NCBI GenBank assembly: GCA_023435305.1
Contig: JAEYRV010000062.1
Span: forward strand, 11,363 to 75,362
Source: Bacillota bacterium
GTDB lineage: Bacteria; Bacillota; Clostridia; Acetivibrionales; DTU013
Length of the DNA stretch: 64,000 bases
Direction of reading: 5' to 3'
Part shown: piece after piece, positions 26,252 through 35,339 of the stretch
How the letters are laid out: every line of letters begins with the position of its first letter
How positions within the stretch are numbered: the first letter of the stretch is position 1
Position numbers and translations under genes: made by a program
Notes under the pieces: model-generated
The model's database searches: none
What the model was told of the DNA's origin: nothing
What the model saw: the letters and a program-made list of their open reading frames with translations, nothing else

Positions 26252-27610
26252 ATGAATACGTTGCTTGCCGAACTGGCATCGAGAGAAATATTGGCGGGAG
26301 TGACCGTAAAACGCCTTAGAGAATACATATCGAATAAGTATCCTCAGCTTTCACCTGCTCTCAGGGCAGGAATATTTGCCGATGCTGTCAACAGGATAGT
26401 GGCAGGAAAGCTGCCAGAGCTGCCGGCAGATAAAATCAGTCTGTTCAGGGCTTTCCTTTACAGTGATGCGGCAAAAAAACCGACCTTTAGCATAGACTGC
26501 TCCGATATATTCAAATCGTCCCTCAGGCTAAGGACAGCTGACGAGCATTTTGCCAGGGGACTGAAGGTGTGGCTTGAAGATACGCTTTTGACACCTGTGT
26601 CGGAGGATAAGGTTTTTGAGTATCTGCAAAATGCATGCAGGATATTGGATGAGACTCCGGATATGGAGATCGAGAAGGTCCTGGAGTCGATAGAGAATAA
26701 AGTCGGCGATATCAGACCTAAAAAGCGTGTGATATCACTGATACATATGAATCCGGCGGGTGCTGGTTCCAATTCCGAAGCACTGAAGAACAGGGGAACT
26801 GAAGATTCAGACAGCGGCGGTATGGATTTGAACAGGGAGGGACTGGTCGGAGAAAAAACCGGTATGGAGTACAGCGACAGGGATGATATCGGGAAAGAGA
26901 ATGTCAACGGGGATTGGATACTGATCAGGAAAAGAAAATCGGCCGGAGAAATAATAGCAGACAGGATAACGAGTCTGACGGCACATGCGGCCGGGATATA
27001 CAAAAGAGTTGCCGGTTCTATTGCGGGTATGGCCTCAAAAAGCATCAGATACAGGATCGCTGCGACAGCCGGGCTTATAACGGTTGCTCTTCTGTGTACA
27101 TTCCTGTCGGCATTATATGTGAGTTCAGTCAACAAGGCAGAACAAGCAAAAAATAGTATTCTGTTCGAGGAAACAACATCAATTTATGATGATATGATAC
27201 CGTTATCTGTGGCAGACTATGATGTGGTACCTGTAGATGAAAACAAGGTGCTTAGAATGAGAGCGACAGCATATGACCTGTCCGTTGAAAGCTGCGGGAA
27301 GGACAGAGGGCATCCGGAGTACGGCATAACTTACAGCGGCACCCGGGCGGAAGCAGGCAGGACCGTCGCTGTAGACCCGGAAGTGATACCTCTTGGGAGC
27401 AGTATCAGGATCACATTCCCTGAGGAGTACAGTCATATGGATGGCATTTATGTGGCTGAAGATACCGGGCGGCTGATCAAGGGGAACAGTATCGATATAT
27501 TTTTCGGAGAAGATCAGGACGGCAGCAGGGAGATCAACAGGAAAGCGCTGAGATTCGGCGTCCAATATGTCGATGTCGAGATCATGGGTAATATGCAGGC
27601 CTTAAGATGA
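26252..27610 (+). CDS. Membrane-anchored 3D-domain protein
   Basis: A 452-aa protein. The N-terminal ~265 residues are cytoplasmic and unrecognised, a single membrane segment follows (IAATAGLITVALLCTFLSAL), and the C-terminal ~115 residues form a 3D domain of the YuiC/YabE/MltA type. The three Asp-centred motifs are visible: MRATAYDLS, GRTVAVDPEVIPLGSSI and VAEDTGRLIKGNSIDIF. Such domains are associated with peptidoglycan cleavage by lytic transglycosylase-like chemistry. The long N-terminal cytoplasmic part is unusual for the family. An extended -10 (TGT-TATAAT, 26190-26198) lies about 55 nt upstream. Confidence 0.82.
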   Translation: MNTLLAELASREILAGVTVKRLREYISNKYPQLSPALRAGIFADAVNRIVAGKLPELPADKISLFRAFLYSDAAKKPTFSIDCSDIFKSSLRLRTADEHFARGLKVWLEDTLLTPVSEDKVFEYLQNACRILDETPDMEIEKVLESIENKVGDIRPKKRVISLIHMNPAGAGSNSEALKNRGTEDSDSGGMDLNREGLVGEKTGMEYSDRDDIGKENVNGDWILIRKRKSAGEIIADRITSLTAHAAGIYKRVAGSIAGMASKSIRYRIAATAGLITVALLCTFLSALYVSSVNKAEQAKNSILFEETTSIYDDMIPLSVADYDVVPVDENKVLRMRATAYDLSVESCGKDRGHPEYGITYSGTRAEAGRTVAVDPEVIPLGSSIRITFPEEYSHMDGIYVAEDTGRLIKGNSIDIFFGEDQDGSREINRKALRFGVQYVDVEIMGNMQALR

Positions 27611-27679
27611 TATGCCTCAGATATTTGCAATATAAATGCAAATTAACAATTTGTTCACAAGCAAGGCGGCAAAGCATTA

Positions 27680-27708
27680 TTGTTAATCGAAGACCGGTAT
27701 GTTAAAAT
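27680..27708 (+). promoter_or_regulatory. Probable sigma-A promoter for the gene at 27756
   Basis: TTGTTA (27680-27685) and TAAAAT (27703-27708) are separated by 17 bp, about 48 nt before the start codon. Confidence 0.6.
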
Positions 27709-27755
27709 CATAGCAGCAGTATCATAAATATTGGCTTTTTATCGGGAGGTTATAA

Positions 27756-28268
27756 ATGGATAGTTTTATAGAAAAGCTGGTAACAAAGAAGAAGGCAGCA
27801 GTGGATTTTGTCATTATAGCGATGATTTTGCTGGCACTATTGCTTTTGCTGTTCTTTTTCTTTGCGACAAATATACGCATTGGTATGGGAATAGATCTAT
27901 TGCTTGTCGTAGGAGCGATATATCTGGGAATCAGGATAATCTCATCCAGAAATGTGGAATATGAGTATATTCTGACCAATGGGGATCTGGATATAGATAT
28001 GATAGTCGCCAAGAGAAAAAGGAAAAGGATATTCAGCGCCAACTGCAAGGAGTTTGAAATATTGGCGCCTGTGAAAAGCAACAGTTTCAGCCAGCAGGTA
28101 CAGAGCATCAAAAACAGGATAGATGCATCCAGTTCTATTGACTCACCTGGCGCGTATTTTACAACGCTTAATTACAATAATAATAAAACTCTGGTGATTT
28201 TTGAACCTGATGAGAGAATGCTCAAAAACTTCAAGATATATATACCCAGGAAAGTATTAAATGGCTGA
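27756..28268 (+). CDS. Small membrane protein (DUF6106-like)
   Basis: A 170-aa protein with two membrane segments in its first ~65 residues (around VIIAMILLALLLLLFFFF and IDLLLVVGAIYLGI), then a soluble cytoplasmic part with a basic stretch AKRKRKR and a C-terminal FEPDERMLKNFKIYIPRKV. The pattern resembles the DUF6106 family of Clostridia; function unknown. The ATG at 27756 has GGGAGG upstream. The mgtC-like gene follows after 9 nt, so the two are likely cotranscribed. Confidence 0.65.
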   Translation: MDSFIEKLVTKKKAAVDFVIIAMILLALLLLLFFFFATNIRIGMGIDLLLVVGAIYLGIRIISSRNVEYEYILTNGDLDIDMIVAKRKRKRIFSANCKEFEILAPVKSNSFSQQVQSIKNRIDASSSIDSPGAYFTTLNYNNNKTLVIFEPDERMLKNFKIYIPRKVLNG

Positions 28269-28277
28269 GGTGATCGT

Positions 28278-28937
28278 ATGCCGTTTGAAATAGAGATAAT
28301 ACTGCGGTTGATACTGGCAACAGCGCTTGGCGGCTTTATCGGATATGAACGTGAGCACACGAACAGGCCAGCCGGATTCAGGACCCACATACTGGTTTGT
28401 GTCGGGGCGGCACTGGTGATGATCACCTCTCAATATATGATGTTTAAAAACGCAGGTACATCAATCGACCCTACCAGGCTTGGTGCGCAGGTCATCAGCG
28501 GCATAGGCTTTCTTGGGGCGGGAACTATTATACGGGATGGTTTTAATGTACGAGGGCTGACAACGGCTGCCAGCCTGTGGGCGGTTTCATGCGTGGGCAT
28601 AGCTGTTGGTAGCGGATTTTATATAGGCGCGATTGCTGCGACGGCATTTGTTTTTCTTACTCTGATCACATTAAAAAAAGCAGAAAGACGATTCAGCAAA
28701 AGAAACAGATACAGGACCTTCATCGTAGAGGCGGATAATGTCACAGGCCTGGTGGGACAGGTCAGCAGTTATATGGAAGGACAAAGAGTAGAGATTAAAA
28801 ATATTCAACTTTATAAAAGCAAAGATAATGATCAGATGATAAAGCTGCTGGTAAAGCTCCCGAGCAGCACCATTGACCTGCAGACCCTCAGTGACATTCA
28901 GTCTCTGGAAGGTGTTAAGAAGGTCTATGAAGAATAG
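28278..28937 (+). CDS. MgtC/SapB family membrane protein
   Basis: A 219-aa protein with four or five membrane segments in its first ~135 residues and a small ACT-like C-terminal domain. The family signature GGFIGYEREHTNRPAGFRTH and the GAQVISGIGFLGAGTIIRDG block are clear. MgtC-type proteins modulate ATP synthase or phosphate and Mg2+ homeostasis in some pathogens; SapB-like members in Clostridia are poorly known. It is preceded by a DUF6106-like gene in the same unit and followed by a strong terminator. Confidence 0.9.
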   Translation: MPFEIEIILRLILATALGGFIGYEREHTNRPAGFRTHILVCVGAALVMITSQYMMFKNAGTSIDPTRLGAQVISGIGFLGAGTIIRDGFNVRGLTTAASLWAVSCVGIAVGSGFYIGAIAATAFVFLTLITLKKAERRFSKRNRYRTFIVEADNVTGLVGQVSSYMEGQRVEIKNIQLYKSKDNDQMIKLLVKLPSSTIDLQTLSDIQSLEGVKKVYEE

Positions 28938-28959
28938 AAACATCCAAATATATCAGATG

Positions 28960-28988
28960 AGCGGCATGGTCTAATCCATGCCGCTTTT
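28960..28988 (+). terminator. Intrinsic terminator after the mgtC-like gene
   Basis: AGCGGCATGG (28960-28969) pairs perfectly with CCATGCCGCT (28976-28985) around a 6-nt loop, followed by TTTT. Confidence 0.9.
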
Positions 28989-29041
28989 GAATAGAAATAG
29001 GACATAGAGCTATCTATTCACTGATAAAAGGGGTGTCACAA

Positions 29042-31810
29042 TTGAGCAGGCAGAGTACACTATCAAGAAGATCGGACAATGAGCTTGTATCAGGAAAAGT
29101 CGTTGATACTGTGAAAGCAGCTGCTTCCGGTCTAAGTGACAGGGAGGCTGCAAAGAAACTCCTGGAACACGGTCCAAACCTTCTTAGCGGGAAGAAGAAG
29201 ATATCCCTCCTGAAGTTACTTCTCAGTCAGTTTACAGATATCATGGTCATTATCCTCATGATCTCAACAGCCATATCGGCCTTTATGGGCGAAATGACAG
29301 AGGCTGTCACGATAATCGCTATTGTCATCCTAAATGCAGTTCTGGGCTTTGTTCAGGAATTCAGAACCGAAAAAACAATGGAAGCACTCAAGAGTCTTGC
29401 TGCACCTGCAGCCAGGGTGATAAGGAACGGTATGCAGGTCAGCGTACCGGCAGAGCAGATAGTTCCAGGGGATCTGGTTGTACTGGAGACTGGAGACAGG
29501 GTGCCTGCTGATGCAGTTCTGCTGGAGAGCACAAACTTACAAGTGGATGAATCACTGCTGACGGGAGAATCAGTCCCTGTGGAGAAACATGCCGCAGCCT
29601 CCGGTCTGAGGCATCAGGCCGGTGACAGAAAAAGCATGGTGTACATGGGCACCAGTATTACCGGAGGAAGAGCGAGGGCAATGGTCAACGCTACCGGTAT
29701 GAATACTGAAATGGGTGGTATTGCAGAGCTTATCCGGAATATTGAAGAAGAGCAGACCCCGCTGCAGAAACGGCTTGAAAGGCTTGGTAAGGTTATTGCT
29801 GCAGGATGTCTTGCCATATGTGCGGTTGTTACTGCGGCCGGTATATTGCGCGGGGAGGATGCGTTCAATATGCTTCTGTCCGGCATAAGCCTTGCAGTAG
29901 CGGCAGTACCGGAGGGATTGCCGGCGCTTGTTACGATTTCCCTTGCCCTTGGCGTCCAGCGCATGCTAAGGAGAAATGCTCTTATCAGAAAGCTGCCGGC
30001 AGTAGAAACACTGGGATGTGCGGGTGTGGTCTGTTCGGATAAAACCGGTACACTGACACAGAATAAAATGACAGTGAGGCGTATATTTTCAGATGGCCGG
30101 TTTTGTGATATCAAGGATGAAATGGGTCCGGATAAACTATTTCAAACGAATAACAGGGCAGTAGATCCTCTTGCAGACAGCAGCCTCAGGACTGTACTTG
30201 AAATAGGCGCCCTATGTAATAATGCAGGCCTTTTAAAGTCATCAAACGGCAAAGCCCCTGATGAGAAAGCATCTATCTTAGTAAACATAAAGAACAGACT
30301 GAAGCATGGAAGCGAAAGCTGGGATTTCACAGGAGACCCGACAGAGGGAGCGCTCCTTGTCGCTGCCGTCAAGGCCGGATTGACACCCGACACACTGGCC
30401 GGGAAGCATTACAGAATAGATGAATTGCCGTTTGATTCGGATCGGAAGTGTATGAGTGTAGTTTGCGTGGATCACAAAGGTGAGACCTTTGTATTCACAA
30501 AGGGCGCTCCTGATATGCTGCTCAAAAAGTGTACCAGGATACATAACTCAGGCAATACATGCCTGCTGGATCAGGGCAAAAGAGCAAGAATACTTCAGGC
30601 CAATGATTCCATGGCGGGCAATGCTCTGAGGGTGATAGCCGTCGCGTACAAAAAGCTGGGTTCAAGAGAATATGACAGGGATGATCTGGAGTCCGATCTT
30701 GTATTCGCAGGACTTACCGGAATGATAGACCCGCCGAGGCCCGAGGCTGCGGAGGCCGTGCTTAAATGCAGGATGGCAGGCATCAGGCCGGTCATGATAA
30801 CCGGGGATCATAAGCTCACGGCGGTTTCGATTGCCAGGGAGCTTGATATATACAGGGAAGGGGAGGGAGTCCTGACAGGCGAAGAGCTTGACGGAATGGA
30901 CGATGGAGCGCTGGAGGGCAAGGCGGGCAGCGTGAGCGTTTATGCCAGGGTCTCGCCGAAGCATAAGCTTATGATAGTCAGGGCCTTGAAAAAGCTAGGC
31001 AGTATTGTGGCCATGACCGGCGACGGCGTAAATGACGCACCGGCTGTCAAGGAGGCCGATATCGGTGTGGCAATGGGCCGTACCGGCACAGATGTCACAA
31101 AGGAAGCCTCGTCGATGATCCTGCTGGACGATAATTTTGCCACCATCATTGCTGCTATTGAAGAAGGCAGAGTCATATACAACAATATCCGCAAATTCAT
31201 CAGATACATGCTTGCCTGTAATATAGGGGAAGTGCTGACCATGTTCCTTGGAATGATGATAGGCCTGCCTGTACCGCTGCTGCCGATCCAGATATTGTGG
31301 GTGAATCTTGTCACGGATGGCCTGCCGGCGGTGGCGCTGGGCTTTGACCCGCCCGAGAAGGATGTTATGAAGCGGATACCCAGAGAGCCCGACGAAGGCA
31401 TTTTTTCACACGGCCTTGCCCGTGTCATTCTGTTCAGGGGAATTCTGATAGGACTGACGACACTTGCTGTCTATATCACTATGATCTACTTTACCGCCGA
31501 TATAGGTCTTGCCAGAACAGGCGCATTTGTAACGCTAGTACTAACACAGCTGATACATGTATTCGAGTGCAAGTCGGAAACAAAAAGCATATTTCAGATA
31601 CCTGTTCTCAATAATGTTTACCTGGTGCTGGCAGTGCTGTGTTCATTGATCATGATTTTAGGCGTTGTTTACATACCTGTTTTGCAGAACATATTCAAGA
31701 CTGTGCCGTTGGGTGCAAATGACTGGTTGATCACAGGTGGCCTGACCATGTTGGTTCCTGTACTGTCCAGCTTTTTCCCCAGGGCTGTTTGGAGGGAAAA
31801 AAGAAGATAG
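29042..31810 (+). CDS. P-type Ca2+-transporting ATPase (type II)
   Basis: A 922-aa cation pump. Motifs in order are the actuator LLTGESVPVEK, the phosphorylation site CSDKTGTLTQNK, and TGDGVNDAPAV at the hinge. PEGLPALVTISLALGVQRM in the fourth membrane helix and NLVTDGLPAVALGFDP in the sixth carry the residues expected for Ca2+ coordination in SERCA/PMCA-like pumps. Eight to ten membrane helices are present. I favour the TTG at 29042 as start, with AAAGGGG about 10 nt upstream; GTG 29033 lies too near that site. A terminator precedes and another follows the gene, so it forms its own transcription unit. Confidence 0.92.
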   Translation: MSRQSTLSRRSDNELVSGKVVDTVKAAASGLSDREAAKKLLEHGPNLLSGKKKISLLKLLLSQFTDIMVIILMISTAISAFMGEMTEAVTIIAIVILNAVLGFVQEFRTEKTMEALKSLAAPAARVIRNGMQVSVPAEQIVPGDLVVLETGDRVPADAVLLESTNLQVDESLLTGESVPVEKHAAASGLRHQAGDRKSMVYMGTSITGGRARAMVNATGMNTEMGGIAELIRNIEEEQTPLQKRLERLGKVIAAGCLAICAVVTAAGILRGEDAFNMLLSGISLAVAAVPEGLPALVTISLALGVQRMLRRNALIRKLPAVETLGCAGVVCSDKTGTLTQNKMTVRRIFSDGRFCDIKDEMGPDKLFQTNNRAVDPLADSSLRTVLEIGALCNNAGLLKSSNGKAPDEKASILVNIKNRLKHGSESWDFTGDPTEGALLVAAVKAGLTPDTLAGKHYRIDELPFDSDRKCMSVVCVDHKGETFVFTKGAPDMLLKKCTRIHNSGNTCLLDQGKRARILQANDSMAGNALRVIAVAYKKLGSREYDRDDLESDLVFAGLTGMIDPPRPEAAEAVLKCRMAGIRPVMITGDHKLTAVSIARELDIYREGEGVLTGEELDGMDDGALEGKAGSVSVYARVSPKHKLMIVRALKKLGSIVAMTGDGVNDAPAVKEADIGVAMGRTGTDVTKEASSMILLDDNFATIIAAIEEGRVIYNNIRKFIRYMLACNIGEVLTMFLGMMIGLPVPLLPIQILWVNLVTDGLPAVALGFDPPEKDVMKRIPREPDEGIFSHGLARVILFRGILIGLTTLAVYITMIYFTADIGLARTGAFVTLVLTQLIHVFECKSETKSIFQIPVLNNVYLVLAVLCSLIMILGVVYIPVLQNIFKTVPLGANDWLITGGLTMLVPVLSSFFPRAVWREKRR

Positions 31811-31867
31811 AGGGTGCTGAAGCTTGTTTATAGCCGGATACTGTCAATAGAATAAAGTGCTCCAGGC

Positions 31868-31910
31868 AAAAGGATTTGAGTTTTGATAATTCAAATCCTT
31901 TTATTTTATT
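31868..31910 (+). terminator. Intrinsic terminator after the Ca2+-ATPase gene
   Basis: AAAAGGATTTGA (31868-31879) pairs perfectly with TCAAATCCTTTT (31891-31902), followed by a T-rich tail. Confidence 0.9.
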
Positions 31911-32044
31911 ATGTTACTAAACAAATCTATTATTGCTGTAATGTTGTTTACACGATCTAACAAAAAACTTTACCAATATGCAAAAAAATATGTTAAAATA
32001 TACAATAAATACCAAATAAAATGAGAGGGTGTGAATCATAAAAT

Positions 32045-32929
32045 ATGGGAATGTTTTTCAGCCATCTTACCGCTGCTCAAATGTGGGACATTCCAAATGT
32101 TGACGATGTCCTTGGTTTTCGACTATCCGAATACGAATCGGAAGACATCACTGTTGATGACACCGGTGCGAGATTCAGATGCAAGGGAAAACTTGTCCGC
32201 ACATGTGGCCTGGAGCTTCCAAATGGTGCAGTCGTGGTTCAAGACGGAAAAATGGTTGCGTCACCGGAATTGCTGTTTTTGGAACTTGCAAACCAGTTAA
32301 ACATTCAACGCCTCATCTTCCTGGGTCTGCAGCTGTGTTCGTTCCCACCGGGGGAGCCTTTCAAAGCAATCACTACAAAGCAAAAGCTCAATCGGTTCCT
32401 TTCGAAAACTCAGGGACACCGGGGACATCGTAAAGCATTACGGGCAATGAAATATGTGGAAGATGGCTCCGCGTCAGTCATGGAGTCACTCGCTTACATG
32501 TTTTTGACTCTGCCAAACGCTCTGGGAGGTTACGGTCTCAGCGGTGCTGTTTTCAATCACGAGATAAGGCTCAATGGAAATGTCCCATCGCACTTCAGGC
32601 AGCGCTGCTGCTTTGCGGACTTGTATTACAAACGGGCGAAAATAGCGGTCGAGTACGATAGTTACGCTTATCACAGCCGCCCGCAGGAACAGGGAAAGGA
32701 TGCTATGCGATCGATCATCCTTAATCGCAAGGGTGTAAGTGTGTTGCATATGAATACTATTCAGCTATATAACATTGATGCATGTAATGATTTCGCACAT
32801 ACTCTTGCGACGCGCCTGGGAAAGCGAATATTCATACGTACGAAGGAATTTGAAACGATGCATATTCAAATGAGAGATTTGCTGCCAAAGATGGACCCTA
32901 TATCAAAAGCAGTAGATAAAGATGCGTGA
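32045..32929 (+). CDS. Orphan protein with an endonuclease-like (DUF559/Vsr-type) C-terminus
   Basis: A 294-aa soluble protein. The N-terminal ~130 residues are unrecognised. Residues about 140-270 look like a PD-(D/E)XK-type nuclease fold of the DUF559/Vsr class. FADLYYKRAKIAVEYDSYAYH would give the acidic residues of the active site, followed by the basic RSIILNRKGVSVLHM and a terminal helix. I cannot assign a substrate. The start at ATG 32045 has GAGGG about 15 nt upstream, which is long. No methyltransferase, toxin or phage gene is adjacent. The flanks are repeat-rich, so it may have been brought in by transfer. Confidence 0.55.
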   Translation: MGMFFSHLTAAQMWDIPNVDDVLGFRLSEYESEDITVDDTGARFRCKGKLVRTCGLELPNGAVVVQDGKMVASPELLFLELANQLNIQRLIFLGLQLCSFPPGEPFKAITTKQKLNRFLSKTQGHRGHRKALRAMKYVEDGSASVMESLAYMFLTLPNALGGYGLSGAVFNHEIRLNGNVPSHFRQRCCFADLYYKRAKIAVEYDSYAYHSRPQEQGKDAMRSIILNRKGVSVLHMNTIQLYNIDACNDFAHTLATRLGKRIFIRTKEFETMHIQMRDLLPKMDPISKAVDKDA

Positions 32930-33078
32930 CGATGGAAATGGAGTGCTTGGATATGTTGGGCGATGGAATAAGTCGGCAGTGTTGAAAAATCCGTTGGTAG
33001 ATAGTAATTGTAGAGGTGATATTGTTACGGTAGTAGTAGGTGAAGAGTTGTAGAGGTGAATGGGTGGCAAAAAAACAG

Positions 33079-33222
33079 ACCGCACTACTCACTATTTCAA
33101 TTATTGAACGATTATTTGACGATATTGCTATGAGAAGTTCCAAATTTATGGATGATTACACATAAATTATGAAGATATGGGGTATAATTCTGTTCAAAAG
33201 TTGTAAAAGTGAGTAGTGCGGT
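33079..33222. repeat. 144-bp segment bounded by a 15-bp inverted repeat
   Basis: ACCGCACTACTCACT (33079-33093) and its perfect reverse complement AGTGAGTAGTGCGGT (33208-33222) bracket an AT-rich spacer. The stretch lies in the 750-bp gap between the endonuclease-like gene and the ABC operon. It looks like a small non-autonomous element or a terminator-like structure; no coding frame of note is inside. Confidence 0.75.
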
Positions 33223-33400
33223 ACCATATTAATATGTTTTAAAGTGGAATTGCATTGTCAACTGCATAAAAGCGAGGCGAATGATTGGATAGCATATATC
33301 AGATACCCGTTACATGGCATATGATGGGGTGCCTCGCCTCACATTTACATGTATTTTCAGCCTTTTAAGCTGAGAAATATTTTGTGGCGGGTATCCAACA

Positions 33401-33482
33401 AAGTCCGAGCCGTCGAGCTAAAGTCCGAGCCGTCGAGCTAAAGTCCGAGCCAACCAAGCTCCGGCCAGGCTAAAGTCCGATC
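33401..33482. repeat. 20-bp tandem repeat and degenerate copies
   Basis: AAGTCCGAGCCGTCGAGCTA occurs at 33401-33420 and again at 33421-33440, then partially at 33441-33452 and as AAGTCCGATCC at about 33473. Just upstream, GCGAGGCG (about 33272) and CGCCTCGC-like sequence (about 33331-33340) form inverted arms. Multiple short direct repeats of this kind resemble the ends of some insertion sequences, but no transposase remains. Confidence 0.8.
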
Positions 33483-33494
33483 CTCAAATTATCC

Positions 33495-33523
33495 TTGAAT
33501 TGAACAATGAAAAACTATATAAT
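33495..33523 (+). promoter_or_regulatory. Sigma-A promoter of the Gld-type ABC operon
   Basis: TTGAAT (33495-33500) and TATAAT (33518-33523) are separated by 17 bp. A weak hairpin AGCCT/AGGCT with a T run follows at 33530-33561, within the 5' leader, and could act as an attenuator. The operon's first start is at 33679. Confidence 0.65.
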
Positions 33524-33678
33524 AGTTGGAGCCTGAAAAAGTAGGGAAACAAGGCTTTTTTGGCTGCGTAAATTGTGGGGCTTTCATTTAACAAATTGTT
33601 CATAATTTATTAAAATGTATATCTCATAATTATGGTAGCGTATTGTGTCAAGCGACATTTATAGCAGGAGGGAATAAG

Positions 33679-34626
33679 ATGATCGAAATACAGAATTTGA
33701 CCAAAAGATATGGTCAGATAAAGGCTGTAAATAATCTGAATTTCACTGTCGAAAAAGGCGAGATACTGGGCTTCCTCGGCCCCAACGGCGCCGGAAAATC
33801 CACCACAATGAACATCATAACCGGTTATATACCTTCGACCGAAGGCACTGTAAAGGTGTGTGGATATGATATCATGGAATCACCGAAGGAAGTAAAGAAA
33901 CGCATAGGTTATCTTCCTGAGCAGCCGCCGGTCTATATGGACATGACGGTGTGGGATTACCTCAATTTTGCAGGAAATCTCAAACAGGTCGATAAAAAGC
34001 AATTGAAAAGCCAGCTCAGCGATATCATGGAGCTTGTGAAAATTGGCGACCACAGGGACAGACTCATCAAAAACCTGTCAAAGGGCTATAAACAGAGGGT
34101 CGGTCTTGCAATGGCGCTTGTGGGGAGCCCCGATGTGCTGATACTGGACGAACCGACAGTCGGACTCGACCCGAAGCAGATAATCGAGATCAGAAAGCTT
34201 ATCAAAGCTTTGGGCAAGGAGCACACAATCATACTCAGCTCACATATCCTTCCTGAAGTCAGTGCAGTATGCGAACGTGTTGTCATCATAAACAAGGGCG
34301 AGATAGCCGCCATTGACACTCCTGACAATCTGTCCAAGGGCTATGGAGCCGCGTCCAAGCTGCTTGTGACCGTGGCAGGGCCTAAGAATTCCATTGAGGG
34401 CGCTATCAGAGAAATATACGGGGTCAAGTATGTTGAGACCGGTGTGGAGAAGGACAGGGAAGCTACAAGCTTTATAGTGGAGAGCGACAAGGAGATTGAC
34501 ATAAGAAAGCCTCTGTTCTTTGCAATGGCCAAGCTGGGCTTCCCGATACTTGAGCTCAAGAGTCTCAATCTAAGCCTGGAAGATATATTCCTGCAGATCG
34601 TAACTCAGGAAAAGGAGGTCGATTGA
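33679..34626 (+). CDS. ABC transporter ATP-binding protein (GldA-like)
   Basis: A 315-aa ATPase: Walker A GPNGAGKSTT, signature LSKGYKQRVGLAMAL, Walker B LILDEPTVGLDP, and the switch His in LSSHILPEVSAV. A C-terminal ~90-residue extension follows, as in exporter ATPases with ABC-2 permeases. The ATG at 33679 follows GGAGGG; an earlier in-frame ATG at 33643 has no ribosome-binding site. It is the first of four tightly spaced genes with a permease, a GldG-like protein and a DUF4340 protein. In Bacteroidota related genes serve gliding; in Clostridia the cargo is unknown. Confidence 0.92.
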   Translation: MIEIQNLTKRYGQIKAVNNLNFTVEKGEILGFLGPNGAGKSTTMNIITGYIPSTEGTVKVCGYDIMESPKEVKKRIGYLPEQPPVYMDMTVWDYLNFAGNLKQVDKKQLKSQLSDIMELVKIGDHRDRLIKNLSKGYKQRVGLAMALVGSPDVLILDEPTVGLDPKQIIEIRKLIKALGKEHTIILSSHILPEVSAVCERVVIINKGEIAAIDTPDNLSKGYGAASKLLVTVAGPKNSIEGAIREIYGVKYVETGVEKDREATSFIVESDKEIDIRKPLFFAMAKLGFPILELKSLNLSLEDIFLQIVTQEKEVD

Positions 34627-34629
34627 CAT

Positions 34630-35334
34630 ATGAAGGCAATATTCTGGAAGGAAGTAAAATCCTATTTCTATTCTCCGATGGCATATATACTCATAGGTTT
34701 GTTCCTGCTGCTGACATCGTTGTTCTTCAATCAATATCTGCAGGTCGGATATGGAGACTTCAACGGAATACTTTCCCTGATGGGCTTCATACTGATCGTT
34801 ATAGTACCGATACTGACCATGAGGATCCTGGCCGAAGACCGTAAAAACGGCACTGAGGTGCTGCTGATAACTTCACCGTCAAGTATCACATCCATTGTGA
34901 TAGGAAAGTTCCTGGCTGTTTATTTTGTATTTTTGGTAATGACGGTCCTTACCTTTATTTTCCCCATAACACAGCTGGCTTTCGGCGCTAAATTCACATC
35001 ACAGCTCGTAGGCGGCTATATCGGTTTCCTGCTTCTTGGTGCGACATATATCGCAATAGGTATTTTCGCGTCATCATTGACAGAAAACCAGGTAGTGGCA
35101 GTTATCATAAGCTATGCTTCACTTCTGATAATGTGGCTGGCTGACGGACTCTCCAGTGCTGTAGGAGGCATTGGAGCAAAGGTTCTGAGCTGGATATCCA
35201 TCCTCTCAAGATATGAGGATTTCAACAGGGGTATTTTAGGCCTGAGCCCTGTGATTTATTACCTTAGTTTTGTGGCGGTATTTTTGTTCCTAACTGTAAG
35301 AGTAATAGAAAAAAGACGCTGGAGTCAGGGGTGA
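34630..35334 (+). CDS. ABC-2 type permease (GldF-like)
   Basis: A 234-aa membrane protein with about six hydrophobic helices (for example around YILIGLFLLLTSLFF and IGFLLLGATYIAIGIFASSL). The MRILAEDRKNGTEVLLITSP segment between the second and third helices is characteristic of ABC-2 permeases of this class. It starts 3 nt after the ATPase gene with AAAGGAGG upstream and is followed 5 nt later by the GldG-like gene. It would form the membrane channel for the ATPase at 33679. Confidence 0.9.
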   Translation: MKAIFWKEVKSYFYSPMAYILIGLFLLLTSLFFNQYLQVGYGDFNGILSLMGFILIVIVPILTMRILAEDRKNGTEVLLITSPSSITSIVIGKFLAVYFVFLVMTVLTFIFPITQLAFGAKFTSQLVGGYIGFLLLGATYIAIGIFASSLTENQVVAVIISYASLLIMWLADGLSSAVGGIGAKVLSWISILSRYEDFNRGILGLSPVIYYLSFVAVFLFLTVRVIEKRRWSQG

Positions 35335-35339
35335 TATAG

